Origin: Bacillus sp. V5-8f
GTDB lineage: Bacteria > Bacillota > Bacilli > Bacillales > DSM-1321
NCBI RefSeq assembly: GCF_002863565.1
Contig: NZ_PGUW01000006.1
Span: 62,001-126,000 of the forward strand
Direction: 5' to 3'
Length of the DNA: 64,000 nucleotides
In this document: in pieces, positions 9,220-18,736 of the stretch
Layout: each line of letters begins with the position of its first letter
How positions within the stretch are numbered: position 1 is the stretch's first letter
Program-made: the position numbers and the translations under genes
The notes under the pieces: generated by a model
Seen by the model: only the letters and a program-made list of their open reading frames with translations
Databases searched by the model: none
Told to the model about the DNA's origin: nothing

Positions 9220-9921
9220 TTAATTGGTCGCTTCGGAAAGTTTTTTTGTATCTCGTATTTCCTGCCAGCGTTCCTTCGCCATGTCGATCAGTTTTGTTTC
9301 CACCGTCTGTTTTTGTTTTTCAATCACCAGTGAAAAATATTTCATAGCCGCGGGGATATCGCCGATACGGGTAGACAGTTCACCTGCTAAATATAAGAGG
9401 CGGACTTCAGAAACCTGAGTGCCTTTGAAATCGTCTGTTGAATAGGATTCCATGTATTCGTGGCGGGCTAGTTTTAGGAATCTTTGTTCCTGTTCATGTT
9501 CTCCCTTTTCCCGGTATAACCAAGCGATACGCAGGAAGATGCCAGCTATGCTGATATGCTTTTCCTTTTTCAGTGTCGCACAGTACCCTGCGAGCTTGTA
9601 GGCATTTATGGCATCATCTGCCGTTCTTTCTCCGCTGTAATCCGTAGCGATCCATTTTGATGCCACTCTTTCCTGTATCAGCTGCCTCGTACCGGGGGCA
9701 AAATATTTGGTAAAATCATCAGAAAACGAGAAACCGCAGCTGGGGCACACAGAAATATTATAATAAAGAGCATTCGCTTGATTATTGGCGTAATTAGGCC
9801 GGAAATCGCTATCATAGTTGGTGACTTTAATAAATCTTGAACGGATTTTTTTTGTTGTAAATTTATGATTGCAGTATAAACACTGAACATTACGGTCGAA
9901 TGCCGGCTGTAGTTCTTCCAA
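9220..9921 (-). CDS. DUF2225 zinc-ribbon/TPR-like protein
   Basis: About 233 residues. The N-terminal half holds paired cysteines ('VQCLYCNHKFTTKK' and 'SVCPSCGFSFSDDF') that would make a zinc ribbon; the C-terminal half is helical with TPR-like segments ('RIAWLYREKGEHEQEQRF', 'RLLYLAGELSTRIGDIPAA'). This is the DUF2225 architecture common in Firmicutes. The frame reaches a GTG at 9930, but that codon overlaps the AAAGGGTG ribosome binding site; TTG at 9921 is ten bases from AAAGG and is the more likely start. Function unknown. It sits among Fe-S and redox genes. Confidence 0.8.
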   Translation of the reverse strand: MEELQPAFDRNVQCLYCNHKFTTKKIRSRFIKVTNYDSDFRPNYANNQANALYYNISVCPSCGFSFSDDFTKYFAPGTRQLIQERVASKWIATDYSGERTADDAINAYKLAGYCATLKKEKHISIAGIFLRIAWLYREKGEHEQEQRFLKLARHEYMESYSTDDFKGTQVSEVRLLYLAGELSTRIGDIPAAMKYFSLVIEKQKQTVETKLIDMAKERWQEIRDTKKLSEATN

Positions 9922-10055
9922 TTCTATCACCCTTTGTGTTAATTAATATAATTGATTCTTTATTCCTGGTTAAAAATACCTATAACATTATTATAACGCT
10001 TCGTGTTGTGGGTTAACAGAATATAATCGCCGCTATAACATTATGAACTGGAAAG

Positions 10056-10085
10056 TTGAGCAAAGTCATTTTTTTAGTATATACT
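10056..10085 (+). promoter_or_regulatory. sigma-A promoter of yutM
   Basis: TTGAGC at 10056-10061, 18-base spacer, TATACT at 10080-10085, about 100 bases upstream of the start codon. Confidence 0.6.
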
Positions 10086-10186
10086 AGCAGTAGTAAATAT
10101 TTTTAAGTCTAGTCTAGGCTAAACCTTTTGAGTGTTTTTTCTATCGAACAAACTTTCTCAAACAATACTTTAGGGAGGGTGTCCAT

Positions 10187-10549
10187 ATGAGTGAAGTAGT
10201 AAACTTAACAGAAGCAGCAGCTTTTCAAATAAAAGAAATGATGAAACATAACGATGAGGAAGGTTCCTTTTTAAGGGTCGCGGTAAAAGGTGGAGGATGC
10301 AGCGGTCTTTCCTATGGAATGGGCTTTGAACAAGAAGCAGGCGAGCAGGACCAGAAGCTTGAACAGTTCGGCATCCATATTCTTGTGGATAAACAGGATG
10401 TCCCGATTTTGAATGGGCTAAAAATAGATTACAAACAATCGATGATGGGCGGCGGCTTCACGATTGACAATCCTAATGCCATTGCTTCCTGCGGTTGCGG
10501 TTCCTCCTTTAGAACTGCAGTTAATGCCGGTACTCCGGAGAATTGTTAA
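10187..10549 (+). CDS. yutM: A-type Fe-S carrier YutM (HesB/IscA/ErpA family)
   Basis: A 120-residue A-type carrier that accepts Fe-S clusters and passes them to target apoproteins. The three ligand cysteines are visible: Cys38 in 'VKGGGCSGLSYGMGF' and Cys102/Cys104 in 'NAIASCGCGSSF'. SD AGGGAGGGTG. It is monocistronic, with its own promoter and terminator. Position next to yumC and close to yuzB matches B. subtilis. Confidence 0.95.
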   Translation: MSEVVNLTEAAAFQIKEMMKHNDEEGSFLRVAVKGGGCSGLSYGMGFEQEAGEQDQKLEQFGIHILVDKQDVPILNGLKIDYKQSMMGGGFTIDNPNAIASCGCGSSFRTAVNAGTPENC

Positions 10550-10562
10550 TCTAAAAGAACAG

Positions 10563-10593
10563 GGCATCCTGCTGAAACCAGGATGCCTTTTTT
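10563..10593 (+). terminator. Terminator after yutM
   Basis: GGCATCCTG (10563-10571) pairs with CAGGATGCC (10579-10587), followed by six T. Confidence 0.9.
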
Positions 10594-10599
10594 GTTTAC

Positions 10600-10879
10600 G
10601 TTGCTAAACAATACAAAGCTTCCTTAATCGATACATGGATGTTAAACATAGAATTACGCGTTGATTCGTTGGAAACTGACTCACAGGCCGGTTGCTGCAT
10701 CGCCCATTGTGGTTGCACCTATGCTGTTTTTTCACTTATCCTAAGGAATGATTTGCTTGAGTCTAATCATCTGTCATAAGTCCGGACTACGTGTTAACAA
10801 GATTTTCGTTTGCGTCATGTACTGCTCGAAATTAGTAGTGCAGATCCTTAACATCTGGTGTTGTACCCCTTCGTTTTTT
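10600..10879. other. Gene-free stretch yutM-yumC
   Basis: Between the yutM terminator and the yumC terminator I see no supported gene, promoter or conserved structure. Short frames are present on both strands but none has a ribosome binding site and a recognisable product. Confidence 0.5.
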
Positions 10880-10927
10880 ATAAAACAAAAACACCTGAAA
10901 GAAAGCGGAGGCTGTCGTTCAGGTGTT
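10880..10927 (-). terminator. Terminator after yumC
   Basis: AACACCTGAA (10890-10899) pairs with TTCAGGTGTT (10918-10927); read on the minus strand it is followed by TTTTTGTTTTATAAAAAA. Confidence 0.8.
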
Positions 10928-10947
10928 ACGAACTGAGTCGGCTAGAA

Positions 10948-11943
10948 TTAAGAAAACATGGAAGAGCTGTGCATAGGCTGGACCCTTGCTTTAGGATCGA
11001 TATACTGCTTTGCGTTATTTACGGCTGTCGGCGCTTCACCAAAACCGGTCGCAATTAGCTTAGCCTTTCCTTCATACGTGCAGATATCGCCTGCAGCATA
11101 AACGCCCGCTATGTTTGTTTCCATTTTTGTGTTTACGACGATAGAGTTCTTTTGGATTTCAAGTCCCCAATCTTTAATTGGACCTAGGGAGGAAACAAAG
11201 CCATAGTTGACGATAACGGCGTCAACATCAATTACTTCTTTTTCGCCGCCGTTTACTCCTTCTAAAACGACCTGTGTTACTTCATTGTCATCGCCAATGA
11301 GTTCAGCAGGCACATATGGGGTTTTGATTTCCACCTTTGAATTTTTTAAATTTTCGACGCTATGTTCATGGGCACGGAACTTATCCCGACGGTGCACAAT
11401 GGTTACTTTCTCAGCAATCGGCTCAAGCATCAGAGCCCAGTCTACGGCTGAATCTCCTCCACCAAAGACAATGACCCGTTTACCAGCGAATTGATTGAGG
11501 TCATCAATGAAATAATGCAGGTTTTTCCCTTCATATTGTGAAGCATTCTCAAGTTCCATTCTCCGCGGCTGGAAAGCACCGTTGCCTGCAGTGATAATGA
11601 TGGTCTTAGAGTAATGAATTTCTTTGTCAGTCGTAAGTTTAAATATCCCATCTTCCTGTTTTTCCAGTTTTTCAACAGCTTGTTCAAGGACGATGGTTTG
11701 TTCAAACTTGGCCATTTGCTCCTTTAGGTTGTTCACAAGTTCTTGTGCCCGCACCTTTGGAAACCCGGCAACATCATAAATATATTTCTCAGGATAGAGA
11801 GCAGAAAGCTGTCCGCCAAGCTGAGGGAGGCTTTCAATAATTTTCACGGATGCCTGTCTCATGCCACCATAGAAAGCTGTGAATAATCCTGTAGGGCCGC
11901 CGCCAATTATGGTAATATCGTATACTTTTTCGTTCTCCTTCAA
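10948..11943 (-). CDS. yumC: Ferredoxin/flavodoxin-NADP+ reductase YumC
   Basis: Thioredoxin-reductase-like FNR of 331 residues that passes electrons from NADPH to ferredoxin or flavodoxin. FAD motif '[18 protein letters not shown]', NADP motif '[17 protein letters not shown]' and C-terminal FAD contact '[18 protein letters not shown]' are present; the CxxC of true thioredoxin reductases is absent. The open frame extends to 11973, but TTG at 11943, seven bases after GGGAGGG, gives the family N-terminus (M)[15 protein letters not shown]. In a window with cysJ, Fe-S carriers and YuzB it is the likely source of low-potential electrons. Confidence 0.94.
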   Translation of the reverse strand: MKENEKVYDITIIGGGPTGLFTAFYGGMRQASVKIIESLPQLGGQLSALYPEKYIYDVAGFPKVRAQELVNNLKEQMAKFEQTIVLEQAVEKLEKQEDGIFKLTTDKEIHYSKTIIITAGNGAFQPRRMELENASQYEGKNLHYFIDDLNQFAGKRVIVFGGGDSAVDWALMLEPIAEKVTIVHRRDKFRAHEHSVENLKNSKVEIKTPYVPAELIGDDNEVTQVVLEGVNGGEKEVIDVDAVIVNYGFVSSLGPIKDWGLEIQKNSIVVNTKMETNIAGVYAAGDICTYEGKAKLIATGFGEAPTAVNNAKQYIDPKARVQPMHSSSMFS

Positions 11944-11973
11944 TCTAAACCCTCCCATTGAGTGTGAAGTCAT

Positions 11974-12300
11974 AATTTATATTTTAGCACAAATTGAATG
12001 GTTCATAGTGAAAAGGTGCACAACATGATTAGATGGTAATATTTTTCCCGTCGCCCTTCTTCTTTATTAGATAAACCGCGGTTTGCTAGAAGCCGATGCA
12101 ATAGTTGTTATCACGGCACAGCTAAGTTGTTATGCCTCGCATGATCATTGCCGCAATAATTAACGGCCTTAGAAAGGTATGGTAATAACGGGATAACTAA
12201 GAAAAATAAGAATTCTGCTTGAAAAACGTGATAAAAAAGCATAATATTTACTTAGATATTATTTTGTTAAGATTTTATGACTTTTTATGTGTATTTTTTT
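11974..12300. other. Gene-free stretch between yumC and the yumB control region
   Basis: Divergent intergenic DNA. I see no supported ORF. It should hold the yumC promoter (minus strand) but no hexamer pair stands out. Confidence 0.4.
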
Positions 12301-12308
12301 GAACTCAT

Positions 12309-12350
12309 TCGTGAAGTAATTCACAAACTTCGATGAATGCTTTTTATAAT
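12309..12350 (+). promoter_or_regulatory. Rex operator overlapping the yumB promoter
   Basis: TCGTGAAGTAATTCACAA at 12309-12326 differs at one position from the Rex consensus TTGTGAA-N4-TTCACAA. The -10 TATAAT lies at 12345-12350 and the -35-like TTCACA (12320-12325) is inside the operator, so bound Rex would block RNA polymerase. Rex is released by NADH, so yumB would be induced when NADH/NAD+ rises. B. subtilis ndh is a known Rex target. Confidence 0.75.
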
Positions 12351-12426
12351 GAAGTTGGCCTAAATGTGAAACGATAGAATTATGGAAAGCGCAGCGCAAG
12401 AAAACATTGTAAAGGTGGAAATGACT

Positions 12427-13644
12427 GTGAGAAAGCCAAAAATCGTAATACTCGGAGCGGGTTACGGCGGTCTTATGACTGTAACCCGTTTGCAAAAATC
12501 TTTAGGAGCAAACGAAGCCGACATCGTATTAGTTAATAAAAATGATTACCATTATGAAACAACGTGGCTGCATGAAGCATCTGCAGGTACCCTGGCACCT
12601 GACCGGGTCCGTTATGAAGTTCGCAGCGTACTTGATAAAAATAAGGTTCAGTTCGTTCAAGATACAGTTGTTGACATTAAGACTGCTGAAAAGAAAGTGA
12701 AGCTTGAAAAAGGCGAAATAGAATATGATTACCTGGTGATCGCGTTAGGCGCCGAATCAGAAACATTTGGCATCCAAGGTTTGAAAGAGCATGCGTTTTC
12801 CATCTCTAATCTAAACTCTGCACGTCAGATTCGTGAACACATTGAATATCAATTTGCCACGTATAATACGGAAGCCGAAAAGAAGGATGAGCGTTTGACT
12901 ATCGTTGTCGGAGGTGCTGGTTTCACAGGGATTGAATTCCTTGGGGAATTAGCAAATCGCATTCCTGAGCTTTGCAAAGAACATGATGTAGACTTCCACA
13001 AAGTCCGTGTTATATGTGTAGAGGCGGCTCCAACGGTTCTTCCAGGCTTCGATCCGGAGCTTGTGCAATATGCCGTAGCACACCTTGAGAAGAAAGGTGT
13101 TGAATTCAAAATCGGCACTGCAATCAAGGGCTGCACACCAGAAGGAATCATCGTTGCAAAAGGAGAGGACGAAGTGGAAGAAATTAAAGCTTCCACAGTC
13201 GTTTGGGCTGCGGGTGTCCGCGGTAGCTCACTCATCGAAGCATCAGGAATTGAAGCGATGCGCGGTCGCGTAAAAGTCAATCCGGATCTTCGTGCTCCGG
13301 GCCATGATAATATCTTCATAGTCGGCGATTGCTCTTTAATCATCAATGATGAAATCAATCGCCCATATCCGCCAACTGCGCAAATTGCCATGCAACAGGG
13401 CGTAATATGCGCCAAGAACCTTACTGCCCTCGTACGTAATCAAGAGAACCTTGATTCGTTCACACCTGATATTAAAGGTACTGTATGTTCGCTTGGCGAG
13501 GATGATGCTATTGGTGTAGCATTTGGAAAGAAAATGACTGGAAAAACAGCATCCTTCATGAAGAAAATGATCGACAATCGTGCTCTCTACATGATTGGCG
13601 GCCCGTCAATGGTAATAAAAAAAGGAAAATTCAATATTCTGTAA
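12427..13644 (+). CDS. yumB: Type II NADH dehydrogenase YumB
   Basis: Non-proton-pumping NADH:quinone oxidoreductase of about 405 residues, peripheral to the membrane. FAD motif '[17 protein letters not shown]', NADH motif '[20 protein letters not shown]' and '[20 protein letters not shown]' are intact; the C-terminal basic amphipathic region '[17 protein letters not shown]' is the expected membrane contact. The frame is open from 12382; GTG 12427 is eight bases after AAAGGTGG and gives (M)[14 protein letters not shown], matching Bacillus homologues, while ATG 12421 is too close to that site. The Rex box upstream fits this role. Confidence 0.94.
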   Translation: MRKPKIVILGAGYGGLMTVTRLQKSLGANEADIVLVNKNDYHYETTWLHEASAGTLAPDRVRYEVRSVLDKNKVQFVQDTVVDIKTAEKKVKLEKGEIEYDYLVIALGAESETFGIQGLKEHAFSISNLNSARQIREHIEYQFATYNTEAEKKDERLTIVVGGAGFTGIEFLGELANRIPELCKEHDVDFHKVRVICVEAAPTVLPGFDPELVQYAVAHLEKKGVEFKIGTAIKGCTPEGIIVAKGEDEVEEIKASTVVWAAGVRGSSLIEASGIEAMRGRVKVNPDLRAPGHDNIFIVGDCSLIINDEINRPYPPTAQIAMQQGVICAKNLTALVRNQENLDSFTPDIKGTVCSLGEDDAIGVAFGKKMTGKTASFMKKMIDNRALYMIGGPSMVIKKGKFNIL

Positions 13645-13657
13645 TTTGGAGCTTTCA

Positions 13658-13690
13658 AACTGCCAGGACAGTAGTCTTGACAGTTTTTTC
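13658..13690 (+). terminator. Terminator after yumB
   Basis: AACTGCCAGGAC (13658-13669) pairs with GTCTTGACAGTT (about 13673-13684) with one mismatch and one G-T pair, followed by T-rich sequence. Confidence 0.75.
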
Positions 13691-13768
13691 TTTATTTATG
13701 TTCTTTTCAAATCTTTTTATTCAATTAATGCAGATAGCCATTAATTGAAAACGGATACGAATCCTTTA

Positions 13769-13798
13769 TTGACGATCCCCTCCTTCATTAAGTACACT
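13769..13798 (+). promoter_or_regulatory. Likely sigma-A promoter of yuiB
   Basis: TTGACG at 13769-13774, 18-base spacer, TACACT at 13793-13798; the yuiB start is 30 bases downstream. Confidence 0.55.
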
Positions 13799-13827
13799 AA
13801 GAGTGACAGAGGAGGGGCTTGCCTGCC

Positions 13828-14151
13828 ATGCAGATGTCTATACCTATTTTAATCATTTCGGTGGTTTTATTTTTCATTTTATTTTTTGGAATTGGGTTTT
13901 TATTGAATATGCTGTTTCGTTCTTCATGGATTATGGTAATATTATTTCCGTTAATTGCTATTTCCATTGTAAATGACGAGAAATTAATAGAGTATTTTAG
14001 AAATCCGGGAGATTCATTAATGAATCTTGGTGAAAGACTTGGTAGCCTTCATACGGCCGATATTGTCATTTTATCAAGCGGGCTTGCTGGTGCATTTTTG
14101 GCTGGAATCGCTATAAATTTACTTCGCAAAAAAGGGTACAGGATGTTTTAA
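13828..14151 (+). CDS. yuiB: Membrane protein YuiB
   Basis: A 107-residue integral membrane protein. The first 50 residues form two closely spaced hydrophobic segments ('LIISVVLFFILFFGIGFLL' and 'IMVILFPLIAISIV'), then a short hydrophilic loop and a third segment 'IVILSSGLAGAFLAGIAINLL'. Matches the YuiB family at this map position. ATG 13828 is ten bases from GGAGGGG; the upstream in-frame TTG (13819) abuts the ribosome binding site and is unlikely. Function unknown. Confidence 0.87.
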   Translation: MQMSIPILIISVVLFFILFFGIGFLLNMLFRSSWIMVILFPLIAISIVNDEKLIEYFRNPGDSLMNLGERLGSLHTADIVILSSGLAGAFLAGIAINLLRKKGYRMF

Positions 14152-14188
14152 ACAAGCAGGCGGACACATGATGTGTGCCTGTTTTTTT
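14152..14188 (+). terminator. Terminator after yuiB
   Basis: CAGGCGGACACA pairs with TGTGTGCCTG across a three-base loop, followed by seven T. Confidence 0.7.
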
Positions 14189-14300
14189 ATGCAATCCAGA
14201 TTCCCCCTTTTAGTAAGAAAATATTTTACTCCTCCATAAGAATACGATTCTGCTTTTTGGGAAAGAAATATTCTATGTGAGAGGAGTGGACATCCGTTAA

Positions 14301-14990
14301 ATGAAAAGGATAAAAAACCTATGTAAAAGGGTTGCTATTATCTTGTTGTTTATACTCGCACTATACACCACGTTTGTGCATATTACCGGCGTGGAGGCAA
14401 ACGGGCATTTTGGCCAGAATGAATGGTATGGACAACATCAAGAATCAGGCAAAGTATACAAGAGCCCGTTACTCGGAGGAAAAACGTTTAGAGCGGCAAC
14501 AGGGACGAAAACAATGGTTTCTGCAAGATTGACCGCAGCACCAAAGACCATCGAGGAAACGATAGATTTTACCCAATATCCGAGACAGAAGGTAGTCGCC
14601 ACAGGTTACACAGCAGGGTATGAATCGACAGGGAAAACACCGGGTAGCCCTTCTTACGGGATTACGTTTTCCGGAGTAAAAGTCAAACGAGATTTATACT
14701 CAACTATAGCTGCTGATTTGGAAGTATTTCCATTAGGGACTATCCTTTTTATACCGGGATACGGCTATGGGGTGGTTGCTGATAAGGGCGGTGCTATTAA
14801 TGGAAATGAATTGGATCTTTATTTTGATACTGTGGACGAGGTTTATGATCATTGGGGCAAAAAAACATTGGATGTATACATAGTGAAACAAGGCATCGGC
14901 AAGCTATCCCAAGAAGAATTGACTTCTTTAAACGAAACAAAAGAATTGCAGGTGTTCCGCCAGCAATTTACCGGAAAGGTGAAAAAGTAA
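14301..14990 (+). CDS. yuiC: 3D-domain cell-wall protein YuiC
   Basis: A 229-residue membrane-anchored or exported protein. Residues 8-30 ('[20 protein letters not shown]') are a signal/anchor segment. The C-terminal 3D domain runs from about 97 ('[20 protein letters not shown]') to 210; the three aspartates that name the domain are in '[20 protein letters not shown]'. YuiC-type proteins have the MltA double-psi barrel and are muralytic, cutting glycan strands during stationary phase or resuscitation. Length and position agree with B. subtilis YuiC. SD GAGAGGAGTGG. Confidence 0.92.
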   Translation: MKRIKNLCKRVAIILLFILALYTTFVHITGVEANGHFGQNEWYGQHQESGKVYKSPLLGGKTFRAATGTKTMVSARLTAAPKTIEETIDFTQYPRQKVVATGYTAGYESTGKTPGSPSYGITFSGVKVKRDLYSTIAADLEVFPLGTILFIPGYGYGVVADKGGAINGNELDLYFDTVDEVYDHWGKKTLDVYIVKQGIGKLSQEELTSLNETKELQVFRQQFTGKVKK

Positions 14991-15004
14991 AATATAGTGA
15001 GGCA

Positions 15005-15036
15005 AATCCTTGCTTGATTTCGAGCAAGGATTTTTT
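15005..15036. terminator. Bidirectional terminator between yuiC and the BtuF-like gene
   Basis: AATCCTTGCT (15005-15014) pairs with AGCAAGGATT (15023-15032), followed by T6 on the plus strand. Confidence 0.85.
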
Positions 15037-15039
15037 AAG

Positions 15040-15849
15040 TTATAAAGATATATTCGTTTCAATATTTTTATATTCTTCCGGATGGAGGGTTCTGGCCAGT
15101 TTGACCAAGCCCTCGATTAGGCGGGGAGAAGGTCGGCAATACAAGGGTTCTTCGAGCACCAGGATGTTATCCTTTTTTACCGCATCCAATTCCTCCCAGC
15201 CCTTTCTCTTCTTTACTAAATCTGGCTTTATTTTTTCTTCAGGAACACCGACCCACGCCAGGCATATAAAGTCAGGATTACGTTTAATGATTTCCTGGGG
15301 CGGTATCTGTACGCTTGCAAGTTCAATATCTTCCAAGATGTTATAAGCACCGGCAAGACTGCTGATTTCCGTAAGCCAGTTGATGCCTCCCGGACTGAAA
15401 AGGGGATTGGGCCACCATTCCCAATAAAGGGACGGTTTATTGCGGATTGTGGCTGACACAGACCTGAACCTTTCAATGGTTTGCAGAAATTCAGCGCCTT
15501 TTTGTTCGGCACGGGCTGTTTCTCCCACAGCCCTGCCTATCGTTTTTATATCGTTTGCAATATCCAACAGTGACTGCGGATTAAGCACGATATGGGGAAT
15601 CTTTCTGTTTTTCAGTTCAGTGATGTTCTTCTCCATCCCGGGAACGCTTAAAGAGGCGAGAACTAAATCAGGCTGTAATTCTTGAACCAAATCCATATTG
15701 ATGGATAGGTCGGGCCCGACTTTAGGCAAAGCAGTGACCGACTGGGGCCAATCGGAATAATCATCAACGGCAATTAGAGAGTCTTGAATTCCAAGGTAAG
15801 CGCAAAGCTCCGTATTGCTGGGGCAAATAGAAATGATCTTCACAGACAA
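15040..15849 (-). CDS. Cytosolic BtuF-like cobalamin/iron-binding domain protein
   Basis: A 269-residue protein with the class III periplasmic-binding fold: N-lobe 'IISICPSNTELCAYLGI', the linker helix 'LLDIANDIKTIGRAVGETA' and C-lobe 'CLAWVGVPEEKIKP'. It resembles the cobalamin-binding BtuF group, including 'WWPNPLFSPGG'. Unlike transport receptors it has no signal peptide or lipobox and no permease or ATPase gene nearby, so it should act in the cytoplasm. TTG 15849 follows AAGGTCGGTG; an in-frame GTG lies at 15843. It begins ten bases after yuiD and is probably co-transcribed with it. Ligand not established. Confidence 0.75.
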   Translation of the reverse strand: MSVKIISICPSNTELCAYLGIQDSLIAVDDYSDWPQSVTALPKVGPDLSINMDLVQELQPDLVLASLSVPGMEKNITELKNRKIPHIVLNPQSLLDIANDIKTIGRAVGETARAEQKGAEFLQTIERFRSVSATIRNKPSLYWEWWPNPLFSPGGINWLTEISSLAGAYNILEDIELASVQIPPQEIIKRNPDFICLAWVGVPEEKIKPDLVKKRKGWEELDAVKKDNILVLEEPLYCRPSPRLIEGLVKLARTLHPEEYKNIETNISL

Positions 15850-15858
15850 TCACCGACC

Positions 15859-16335
15859 TTAAAAAATATAAAAATAAAGAAAGAGTGCAACGAATATTCC
15901 TGTCAAACCCCCAAAGAATACTTCTATGGGTTTATGCCCAAGGAGTTCTTTCAATTTCCTTTGCTTTTGTGCTTCTTCTTTATTCTGCCATTTCTTTGCT
16001 TCAGCGACAAATATATTGAAGTCTGCTACAAGCTTATTTAAAACGGCAGCTTGTTCCCCGGCCTGTCTACGTACTCCTGAGGCATCAAACATTGTAATCA
16101 CCGCAAAAATAGTGGCTACTGAAAAAACAGGTGAGTCCATGCCAGACTCTAGACCAACGCCGGTCGCTAGGGCAGTAACAGCCGCTGAATGAGAGCTTGG
16201 CATCCCCCCCGTTGAAGTTATAAGTGACCAATCCAGTTTTTTTAGGGCAATATATTGAATGGGCACTTTAATGAACTGAGCAAAAAATATTGAAATAAGT
16301 GAAGCAACTAAAGGGAAATTAAAAAGCAATTCCAT
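15859..16335 (-). CDS. yuiD: Divergent PAP2-family membrane protein YuiD (DUF212)
   Basis: 158 residues with four to five hydrophobic segments, for example 1-25 ('LVASLISIFFAQFIKV'), and the C-terminal 'IEVFFGGLTGIFVALFLYF'. The PAP2-type motif 'TGGMPSSHSAAVTALATGVG' provides the Ser-His pair of the phosphatase site, and 'FDASGVRRQAGEQA' follows it. This is the DUF212/YuiD family, whose substrate is unknown; a lipid phosphate or polyprenyl phosphate is plausible. It leads a two-gene unit with the BtuF-like gene. Confidence 0.9.
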   Translation of the reverse strand: MELLFNFPLVASLISIFFAQFIKVPIQYIALKKLDWSLITSTGGMPSSHSAAVTALATGVGLESGMDSPVFSVATIFAVITMFDASGVRRQAGEQAAVLNKLVADFNIFVAEAKKWQNKEEAQKQRKLKELLGHKPIEVFFGGLTGIFVALFLYFYIF

Positions 16336-16536
16336 AAACCAACCTTCTTTCTCCAGTTTTCTCGTGTTCCATAATGAAAGGATCTATGTTTTTTTATGTT
16401 TTCCGCAAGTTTAAATGCTTACCCTTTTAAATAGAAAATACAGGATCCCTCCATATACTGTCTATAAACGAAACAGAAGCAAGTTAAACGTATAATCCTT
16501 TTACCATGCAAGTGTATTCACAAAAGGAGTTACAAA

Positions 16537-16566
16537 TTCGAAATATATGAATGGCTCCGCTATAAT
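16537..16566 (+). promoter_or_regulatory. Likely sigma-A promoter of yuiE
   Basis: TATAAT at 16561-16566 with TTCGAA at 16537-16542 and an 18-base spacer. The ATG is 28 bases downstream of the -10. Confidence 0.5.
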
Positions 16567-16594
16567 GATTACATGAAAAATAGGGAGGTCGCAC

Positions 16595-18103
16595 ATGTTT
16601 ACTGTTCAGAATGAAATCAACTTGGAATGGAAAGAGGAATGCCTGTTTCTAGGAGTTTTTGACAAACCAATAAAGTTAACAGGTACAGCCAAGGACGCCG
16701 ACCAAAAGTTAGAAGGCCAGCTGACGGAATTGGCAAAGGAAGGCGAAATTTCTGCGAAAAAGAAGGCTATAACAAAAATCCATACATTAGGGCGGCTGGG
16801 AATTAAGCGATTAATTTTTGTTGGTTTGGGAAAGGAAAAAGAACTCACTTTTGAGACTCTTAGAGAAGCGTTTGGAAAAGCGTTTAAATCCTTGAAGAAT
16901 GCGAAATTCACAAGCTTGTCCGTTGCTCTTGATACATTTACGGCTGAAAACGTGGACGCCTACGATGCAGCCCATGCTCTCAGTGAAGCATTCGCCCTGG
17001 CCACGTACGAATTCGCAGGGTATAAACAAAAATCCAACGAGACCGAAAAGAAAATTGAGCAAATTAACGTTTATACTGAGGCAGAGACCGGGGAAATTTC
17101 AGCTTGTCTAACGGTAGGCCATGTTTTCGGAAGGGCAACCAATTCAGCGAGAGACCTTGTGAATACCCCCGGAAACCTTCTTACAGCTACGGACCTTGCC
17201 GAGTACGCAGTCCAGCTCGCCGACCGTTACAGCTTTGAAGCGGAGATTCTTGAAAAAGAAGATATGTTAAAGCTAGGCATGGGGGCAATGCTGGCAGTCA
17301 ACCAAGGCTCGACCGAAGCGCCAAAAATGATTGTTTTGAAATATCAGGGCAGGGAAGAATGGAAAAATGTTATCGGCCTTGTCGGAAAAGGGATCACCTT
17401 TGATACAGGCGGTTATTCACTTAAAACCAAAACGGGCATTGTCGGCATGAAAACGGACATGGCCGGGGCAGCAGCCGTTCTGGGGGCAATGGAGATTATC
17501 GGTGAATTGAGACCGGAACAAAATGTAGTGGCTGTCATTCCTTCGACCGATAACATGATTAGTGGAAATGCTTTTAAACCAGATGATGTGATTACAGCGA
17601 TGAGCGGAAAAACGATTGAAGTATTAAATACGGATGCAGAAGGGCGACTGGTGCTGGCTGACGCCGTTACTTACGCTCAACATCACGGTGCTGACTATTT
17701 AGTAGATGTTGCAACTCTGACAGGTGGAGTTATTACGGCATTAGGCAACGATATGACAGGTGCCATGTCCAATAATGAGGAATGGTTCGAACATGTCCTT
17801 GAAGCTTCTTTTGAAGCGGGTGAACCAATTTGGCGGCTGCCCATAACGGAGAAAGACAAAGAACGGGTACGCGGAAGCAAAATTGCCGATCTAAATAATT
17901 CACCAGGGAGCGCAGGGCATGCCATCATGGGAGGAGCCTTCATTGGAGAATTCGCAGAGAATACTCCATGGGTCCATCTGGATATTGCCGGAACAGGGGC
18001 AACGAGCAGCTCATCCGACCTAGGGACCGCCGGAGCAACAGGGGTCATGACAAGGACACTTGCACTCTTGGTCGAAAGATTTGAAGGACAAAATTCAGAA
18101 TAA
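16595..18103 (+). CDS. yuiE: Leucyl aminopeptidase (M17, PepA-type) YuiE
   Basis: Cytosolic two-metal aminopeptidase of 502 residues, the standard M17 length. The N-terminal domain (1-170) is less conserved; the catalytic domain has '[20 protein letters not shown]' with the metal/catalytic Lys and Asp, '[15 protein letters not shown]', and the signature '[14 protein letters not shown]'. SD AGGGAGGTCG. Releases N-terminal residues from peptides. It is monocistronic. Confidence 0.95.
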   Translation: MFTVQNEINLEWKEECLFLGVFDKPIKLTGTAKDADQKLEGQLTELAKEGEISAKKKAITKIHTLGRLGIKRLIFVGLGKEKELTFETLREAFGKAFKSLKNAKFTSLSVALDTFTAENVDAYDAAHALSEAFALATYEFAGYKQKSNETEKKIEQINVYTEAETGEISACLTVGHVFGRATNSARDLVNTPGNLLTATDLAEYAVQLADRYSFEAEILEKEDMLKLGMGAMLAVNQGSTEAPKMIVLKYQGREEWKNVIGLVGKGITFDTGGYSLKTKTGIVGMKTDMAGAAAVLGAMEIIGELRPEQNVVAVIPSTDNMISGNAFKPDDVITAMSGKTIEVLNTDAEGRLVLADAVTYAQHHGADYLVDVATLTGGVITALGNDMTGAMSNNEEWFEHVLEASFEAGEPIWRLPITEKDKERVRGSKIADLNNSPGSAGHAIMGGAFIGEFAENTPWVHLDIAGTGATSSSSDLGTAGATGVMTRTLALLVERFEGQNSE

Positions 18104-18129
18104 GGCATTTAACGAAAAGCTAGAGTATT

Positions 18130-18178
18130 AGAGGATGTGTTGATGAGACTTCTCTCATTGATACCTTCCTCTTTTTTT
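18130..18178 (+). terminator. Terminator after yuiE
   Basis: AGAGGA (18130-18135) with TCCTCT (18167-18172), inner pairing TTGATGAGA/TCTCATTGAT, then a T7 tract. Confidence 0.75.
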
Positions 18179-18271
18179 CATGAATGCATAGAAAATCTAT
18201 AAAAAAAGAAGGATTTTCCTGAAAGAGTGCAGAACATTGTAAAAATAGAACGAAAAATGAGGAGAATCACT

Positions 18272-18670
18272 ATGAATCTTGAAAAAACATTAATGAATTC
18301 CCTGGGAATCGAAATTAAAGAATTGGGAGAAGGTAAGGTAATTGCAACGATGCCGGTAGATGAAAGAACCTGGCAGCCCTTTGGATTGCTGCATGGCGGC
18401 GCTTCCGTAGCGCTCGCAGAAACAGTCGCCAGTATCGGGGGATTTGAACTGGTAAATAAAGAGAGCCAGGCGGTTGTAGGCCTTGAAATTAACGCAAACC
18501 ATATCCGTGGAAAGAGAACTGGCTATGTAACAGCTGAAGGCAATATTCTACATAGGGGAAAAACTACTATGGTTTGGGACATCAAGATACGCGATGAAGA
18601 GGACAATTTGATATGTGTCTCACGCTGCACGTTGGCAGTGATTTCAACAAAAAAAGATGCAAACGCTTAG
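18272..18670 (+). CDS. yuxO: Hotdog-fold thioesterase YuxO (PaaI/MenI-like)
   Basis: A 132-residue single hotdog domain. The signature 'PFGLLHGGASVALAETVAS' has the conserved His-Gly-Gly and the downstream Glu typical of PaaI/YuxO thioesterases; related proteins hydrolyse 1,4-dihydroxynaphthoyl-CoA or phenylacetyl-CoA type esters. The frame opens at 18227 but ATG 18272 is ten bases from GAGGAG. In B. subtilis yuxO also lies beside the mrp operon, next to comA; comA is missing here. Confidence 0.9.
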   Translation: MNLEKTLMNSLGIEIKELGEGKVIATMPVDERTWQPFGLLHGGASVALAETVASIGGFELVNKESQAVVGLEINANHIRGKRTGYVTAEGNILHRGKTTMVWDIKIRDEEDNLICVSRCTLAVISTKKDANA

Positions 18671-18687
18671 GCGAATGCATCTTTTTT
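18649..18687. terminator. Bidirectional terminator between yuxO and mrpG
   Basis: AAAAAGATGCA pairs with TGCATCTTTTTT around a loop of about 17 bases; it overlaps the 3' end of yuxO. It can serve the convergent mrp operon as well. Confidence 0.85.
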
Positions 18688-18736
18688 GCAGAGAGGGAGT
18701 TAGAAAAGCCTTCAAGATATAAATAGGCTTAGAGTA

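Noticed and set aside
12849..13415. Minus-strand frame of 188 codons inside yumB
   Set aside because: Antisense shadow; the Rossmann-fold gene on the plus strand is certain.
15850..15858. Cobalamin riboswitch near the BtuF-like gene
   Set aside because: Only nine bases separate it from yuiD, and I see no B12-box upstream of yuiD.
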